DNA from: Pseudomonadota bacterium
Lineage (GTDB): Bacteria; Pseudomonadota; Alphaproteobacteria; Micropepsales; Micropepsaceae
Length of the DNA: 8,172 nt
Reading direction: 5' to 3'
NCBI GenBank assembly: GCA_025360685.1
Contig: JANYBR010000216.1
Location: 1-8,172 of the forward strand
The notes under the pieces were generated by a model that had not been told where the DNA came from, did not search any database, and saw only the letters and a list, made by a program, of their open reading frames with translations. A program made the position numbers and the translations under genes. Positions 5,542 through 8,172 of the stretch are shown here, one piece after another; position 1 is the first letter of the stretch; each line of letters begins with the position of its first letter.

Positions 5542-6870
5542 ACCGACCTGTTCGAAGCCGGAGGAGTGCCTGGGCCGTCCAGCGACGGCACTGAAAACGC
5601 GCCGCGTCCGCTGGCCGATCGGTTGCGGCCGAAAACGCTGAGCGAAGTCGTTGGCCAGGATCACATCATCGGTCCGGACGGCCCGATTGGCCGCATGATC
5701 GCGCAAGGCAGGCCGCATTCGATCGTCCTTTGGGGGCCGCCGGGTACCGGCAAGACGACCATCGCGCGCCTGCTGTCGACGGCGTTCAAACTCCACTTCG
5801 AGCAGCTCTCGGCAGTCTTCACCGGCGTTGCGGACCTCAAGAAAACATTCGAATCCGCCCGCCAGCGCCGCCGCTTGGGGCGGGGCACGCTGCTCTTCGT
5901 CGACGAGATTCATCGCTTCAATCGCAGTCAACAGGACTCGTTTCTGCCAGTCGTCGAAGACGGAACCATCGTGTTGGTCGGCGCCACGACCGAGAATCCC
6001 TCCTTCGAGCTGAATGGCGCTCTCCTTTCCCGCGCGCAGGTCCTGGTCCTGCGCCGTCTCGACGATGCCGCGCTCGAGACTTTGCTTCAGCGCGCCGAAG
6101 CGCACTACGGCGAGAAACTGCGCCTCACCGATGACGCCCGCGCCAGCCTGCGCGCGATGGCCGATGGTGACGGACGCTATGTTCTCAACCTCGCCGAAGA
6201 ACTGGCCGCCATAAAAACCGTGAAACCGTTCGACACCGCTGGCCTGGTTGCGGCGGTGCAGAAGCGCGCACCGCTTTACGACAAGTCGCGCGAAGAGCAC
6301 TACAACATCATCTCGGCGCTGCATAAGTCGATCCGCGGCTCCGATCCGGATGCCGCACTCTATTGGCTGGCGCGCATGCTGGCCGGTGGCGAACAGCCGC
6401 TCTACATCGCGCGGCGTCTGGTTCGCGCCGCAGTGGAGGATGTCGGAATGGCCGACCCGCAGGCACTGGTACAGGCGCTGGCGGCCAAGGATATGTTCGA
6501 TTTCCTCGGCAGCCCCGAAGGCGAGATCGCATTGGCCCAGACGGTCATCTATCTGGCGACAGCGCCGAAATCGAATGCTGTCTACACTGCGCTTGGCGCC
6601 GCCAAGGCTGCCGCTGCCGAGCACGGCTCGCTGATGCCGCCGTCACATGTCCTCAATGCGCCGACCAAACTGATGAAGAACCTTGGTTATGGCAAAGGCT
6701 ATGAATACGACCATGAGACCGAGGAAGGCTTCTCGGGCCAAAACTATTTCCCCGACGGCATGACACGTGGGCAGTACTACCAGCCGCGCGAAACCGGCTT
6801 CGAGCGGGAGGTCGCCAAGCGATTGGAATACTGGGCGAAGCTGCGGGCGAAGAAGTCGACGCAGCCCTGA
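5539..6870 (+). CDS. rarA: Replication-associated recombination protein A (RarA/MgsA AAA+ ATPase)
   Basis: RarA (MgsA; eukaryotic WRNIP1/Mgs1) is a clamp-loader-like AAA+ ATPase that acts at stalled replication forks with SSB and the replisome. The protein has 443 residues, as usual for the family. Walker A is GPPGTGKTT (66-74). Walker B is LLFVDE (118-123) and runs into the family signature IHRFNRSQQD. Sensor 1 is GATTENPSFELN (148-159) and the arginine finger is R165 (LLSRA). The C-terminal half has the tetramerisation region with RGSDPDAALYWLARML, then GEQPLYIARRLVR and EDVGMADP, and a typical end region with GYEYDH and YFPDGM. The N-terminus MTDLFE loosely resembles a beta-clamp-binding DLF motif; that is speculation. 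The start ATG 5539 has no Shine-Dalgarno sequence, and degP ends 34 bp upstream, so co-expression with degP is likely. The stop touches the palindrome at 6871. Confidence 0.96.
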   Translation: MTDLFEAGGVPGPSSDGTENAPRPLADRLRPKTLSEVVGQDHIIGPDGPIGRMIAQGRPHSIVLWGPPGTGKTTIARLLSTAFKLHFEQLSAVFTGVADLKKTFESARQRRRLGRGTLLFVDEIHRFNRSQQDSFLPVVEDGTIVLVGATTENPSFELNGALLSRAQVLVLRRLDDAALETLLQRAEAHYGEKLRLTDDARASLRAMADGDGRYVLNLAEELAAIKTVKPFDTAGLVAAVQKRAPLYDKSREEHYNIISALHKSIRGSDPDAALYWLARMLAGGEQPLYIARRLVRAAVEDVGMADPQALVQALAAKDMFDFLGSPEGEIALAQTVIYLATAPKSNAVYTALGAAKAAAAEHGSLMPPSHVLNAPTKLMKNLGYGKGYEYDHETEEGFSGQNYFPDGMTRGQYYQPRETGFEREVAKRLEYWAKLRAKKSTQP

Positions 6871-7003
6871 CTGTCATCCCCGGCGAGCATCGACGACGTC
6901 GATGCGAGGGAAGGGGACCCAGGCTGTCAGACCGGGATCGCTCCGTCCACCTGGGTTCCCTTCCCCTCGCGATCCTGTCGGATCGCTCGGCCGGGAATGA
7001 CAG
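6871..7003 (+). repeat. 133-bp composite palindrome (REP/MITE-like element)
   Basis: The element starts at the base after the rarA stop codon and is bounded by inverted ends: CTGTCATCCCCGGCGAGC (6871-6888) and GCTCGGCCGGGAATGACAG (6985-7003), 17 pairs with one mismatch and one bulge. Each arm holds its own hairpin: CATCGAC/GTCGATG (6888-6904, 3-nt loop) and GCGATCC/GGATCGC (6969-6986, 4-nt loop). A long central stem pairs 6904-6923 (GCGAGGGAAGG, then GGACCCAGG) with 6950-6970 (CCTGGGTTCCC, then TTCCCCTCGC), capped by a 26-nt apical region. Folded, it would form a cloverleaf-like structure. No coding potential, no clear target-site duplication and no T tract were found. The ends match the element at 3485-3584. 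It may act as a 3' stabiliser of the rarA mRNA or as a processing site; that is inference. Confidence 0.88.
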
Positions 7004-7027
7004 GTGAAGCCCGGAATCTGCTATAGA
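6997..7027 (+). promoter_or_regulatory. Candidate weak promoter for crcB, -35 inside the palindrome end
   Basis: ATGACA (6997-7002, 5 of 6 to TTGACA) lies within the right inverted end of the palindrome. TATAGA (7022-7027, 4 of 6 to TATAAT) lies 19 bp downstream, or CTATAG at 18 bp. It is upstream of crcB with about 20 nt of leader. The spacer is long and the -10 is imperfect, so this is only a candidate. Confidence 0.3.
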
Positions 7028-7055
7028 CCCCGCCAGATAAATCACGGTTCAACCC

Positions 7056-7436
7056 ATGCAATTCGGCATTCTTCTGGCAGTCGCCGTGGGCGGCGCACTC
7101 GGCTCGTTGCTTCGCTACTTCGTGGCCGGTTCGATTCAATCGGCCGCCTGGCCCGGATTTCCCTGGGGTATCTTTGCCGTCAACATCACGGGGGGTCTTG
7201 CCATGGGTATCATCGCAGAGCTCGCCGCGCTCAAGCTCAACATGTCGCCCGAGGTTCGCGCCTTCCTGACGGTCGGCGTTCTTGGCGGCTACACCACATT
7301 CTCGACATTCTCCCTCGACAGCGTGCTTCTGATCGAGCGTGGCGCCTATACCAGCGCGGCGCTTTATATTTCGGGTTCGGCGATACTTTCAATCTTGGCC
7401 TTGTTCGCGGGCATGTGGCTCGTGCGTTCGATCTGA
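7056..7436 (+). CDS. crcB: Fluoride-specific ion channel CrcB/Fluc
   Basis: Fluc proteins form antiparallel (dual-topology) dimers in the inner membrane that let fluoride leave the cell. The protein has 126 residues with four hydrophobic segments at about 4-24, 37-58, 68-90 and 98-123. Family marks are GGALGSLLRY (12-21), WGIFAVNITGG (37-47) with pore residue N43, and GGYTTFSTFSLD (77-88) with the two pore phenylalanines F82 and F85 and the TM3 break where the structural sodium binds. All key residues are present and the length is typical of a single-domain Fluc, so it should be functional as a homodimer. The start ATG 7056 has no strong ribosome-binding site. No fluoride riboswitch was recognised in the 52 nt upstream. 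Its TGA overlaps the next gene's ATG by one base (TGATG). Confidence 0.96.
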   Translation: MQFGILLAVAVGGALGSLLRYFVAGSIQSAAWPGFPWGIFAVNITGGLAMGIIAELAALKLNMSPEVRAFLTVGVLGGYTTFSTFSLDSVLLIERGAYTSAALYISGSAILSILALFAGMWLVRSI

Positions 7437-8172
7437 TGCCCGAAACCGCTCGCATCGCCCACGACGATAATGGCATCCGTGTCGACCGCTGGTTCAAGCG
7501 GCACTATCCGGCGCTCACGCATGGCCGCCTGGAGAAACTTCTGCGCACCGGACAGGTTCGGCTCGACGGCAAGCGGGTGAAAGCCGCGGACAGGGTTGCA
7601 TCGGGCCAGACGGTTCGCCTGCCGCCGCAGATCGTGCACGGCGAGCTGACCGAGAAGCCACAGGCCAAACCGAACCCGGTCACCAAGGGAAGTTTGCAGG
7701 ATGCCATCCTCTACATGGACAAGTCCGTCATCGTCCTGAACAAGCCACCTGGTCTGGCCACGCAGGGCGGTAGCGGCCTGACCCAGCATGTCGATGGCAT
7801 GCTCGACAGTCTGGCGTTCGAAAAGACCACCCGGCCGAAGCTTGTGCATCGTCTCGACCGCGACACCTCTGGCGTCCTGTTGGTCGCGCGAACGGCTCCG
7901 GCTGCATCGCAGCTTTCGCGTTCGCTTGCGGAACGCGATGCGCAGAAAATCTACTGGGCGCTTACCAAGGGCGTTCCCAAGGTGAAACGCGGGACGGTCA
8001 AGGCCGCTCTCGTAAAGGAAGGCGGCTTTGGCGAGCATGGCCGCGACGAGCGCATGGCCACGGTGGAGAAAGGCGCCCTAAACGAGAAGGACGCCAAAGA
8101 TGCGGTCACCGACTATGCCGTGATCGCCACCGCCGGAGAAGAATTCGCCTGGGTCGCGGTCAAGCCGCTCAC
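7436..8172 (+). CDS. rluC: RluA-family (RluC-like) 23S rRNA pseudouridine synthase, 3' end outside window
   Basis: The frame stays open from ATG 7436 to the end of the window (245 complete codons); family members usually have 300-350 residues, so about a quarter is missing. Enzymes of this family convert selected uridines of RNA to pseudouridine; E. coli RluC modifies 23S rRNA positions 955, 2504 and 2580. Residues about 14-62 form an S4 RNA-binding domain (RVDRWFKRHYPALTHGRLEK, LLRTGQVRLDGKRV). The catalytic domain starts near 90 with LNKPPGLATQGG (101-112), and the active-site motif HRLDRDTSGVLLVA (138-151) has catalytic D141. RDTSG matches RluC rather than the KDTTG of RluD, which supports the symbol, but site specificity is not provable here. 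The start overlaps the crcB stop (TGATG) and lacks a Shine-Dalgarno sequence, so translation is probably coupled to crcB. Confidence 0.93.
   Translation, partial: MPETARIAHDDNGIRVDRWFKRHYPALTHGRLEKLLRTGQVRLDGKRVKAADRVASGQTVRLPPQIVHGELTEKPQAKPNPVTKGSLQDAILYMDKSVIVLNKPPGLATQGGSGLTQHVDGMLDSLAFEKTTRPKLVHRLDRDTSGVLLVARTAPAASQLSRSLAERDAQKIYWALTKGVPKVKRGTVKAALVKEGGFGEHGRDERMATVEKGALNEKDAKDAVTDYAVIATAGEEFAWVAVKPL

Noticed and set aside
5560..5568. GTG 5566 preceded by GGAGGA as an alternative rarA start
   Set aside because: The purine stretch abuts the GTG with no spacer, and this start would lose the MTDLFE N-terminus that I associate with alphaproteobacterial RarA. ATG 5539 is preferred despite lacking a Shine-Dalgarno sequence.
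5515..6624. 369-codon minus-strand open frame opposite rarA
   Set aside because: Antisense shadow of an intact, motif-complete rarA.
6871..7003. CRISPR repeats or intrinsic terminator
   Set aside because: There are no regularly spaced direct repeats, and no T tract follows the stems; inverted ends plus nested hairpins fit a palindromic repeat element better.
7004..7055. Fluoride riboswitch (crcB motif) upstream of crcB
   Set aside because: The 52-nt gap is too short, and I could not see the conserved riboswitch core or its pseudoknot.

Overview
The window is a high-GC chromosomal segment from an alphaproteobacterium, most likely of the order Hyphomicrobiales (Rhizobiales). Three things point there: adk lies directly between secY and rpsM; rpsD is absent between rpsK and rpoA; and the alpha operon is followed by a Do-family protease, rarA, crcB and an RluC-like pseudouridine synthase, an order I recall from this group. 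The short-LID adenylate kinase and the palindromic repeats with TGTCAT-CCCGG ends also fit. The genus cannot be fixed from the sequence alone.

Layout, all genes on the + strand. (1) 1-1337: the 3' part of secY, then adk, overlapping by 4 bp in a TTGA junction; this is the tail of the large ribosomal-protein (spc-type) operon. (2) 1338-1579: a regulatory gap with an almost consensus housekeeping promoter (TTGACT, 16 bp, TATAAT), an AT-rich block upstream, a GC-rich discriminator and a leader of about 137 nt that contains a hairpin followed by six T. (3) 1580-4030: the alpha operon rpsM-rpsK-rpoA-rplQ, with a palindromic repeat inserted between rpoA and rplQ. It ends at a clear intrinsic terminator (4062-4087). 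(4) 4113-6870: an exported Do (DegP/DegQ) protease and rarA, separated by 34 bp that can form alternative hairpins around the rarA start codon. (5) 6871-7003: a 133-bp composite palindrome starting right after the rarA stop. (6) 7056-8172: crcB (fluoride channel) overlapping by 1 bp an RluC-like pseudouridine synthase that is cut by the window end.

Functionally, the first half makes translocon, nucleotide-balance, ribosome and RNA polymerase parts. The second half is a set of envelope protein quality control, replication-fork maintenance, fluoride export and 23S rRNA modification genes. They look neighbouring by conserved order rather than by a shared pathway. I see no mobile-element protein, CRISPR, tRNA, rRNA or evident novel multi-gene system. 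The less ordinary material is non-coding: the strong alpha-operon promoter and leader, the two related palindromic elements, and the switchable hairpin at the rarA start.
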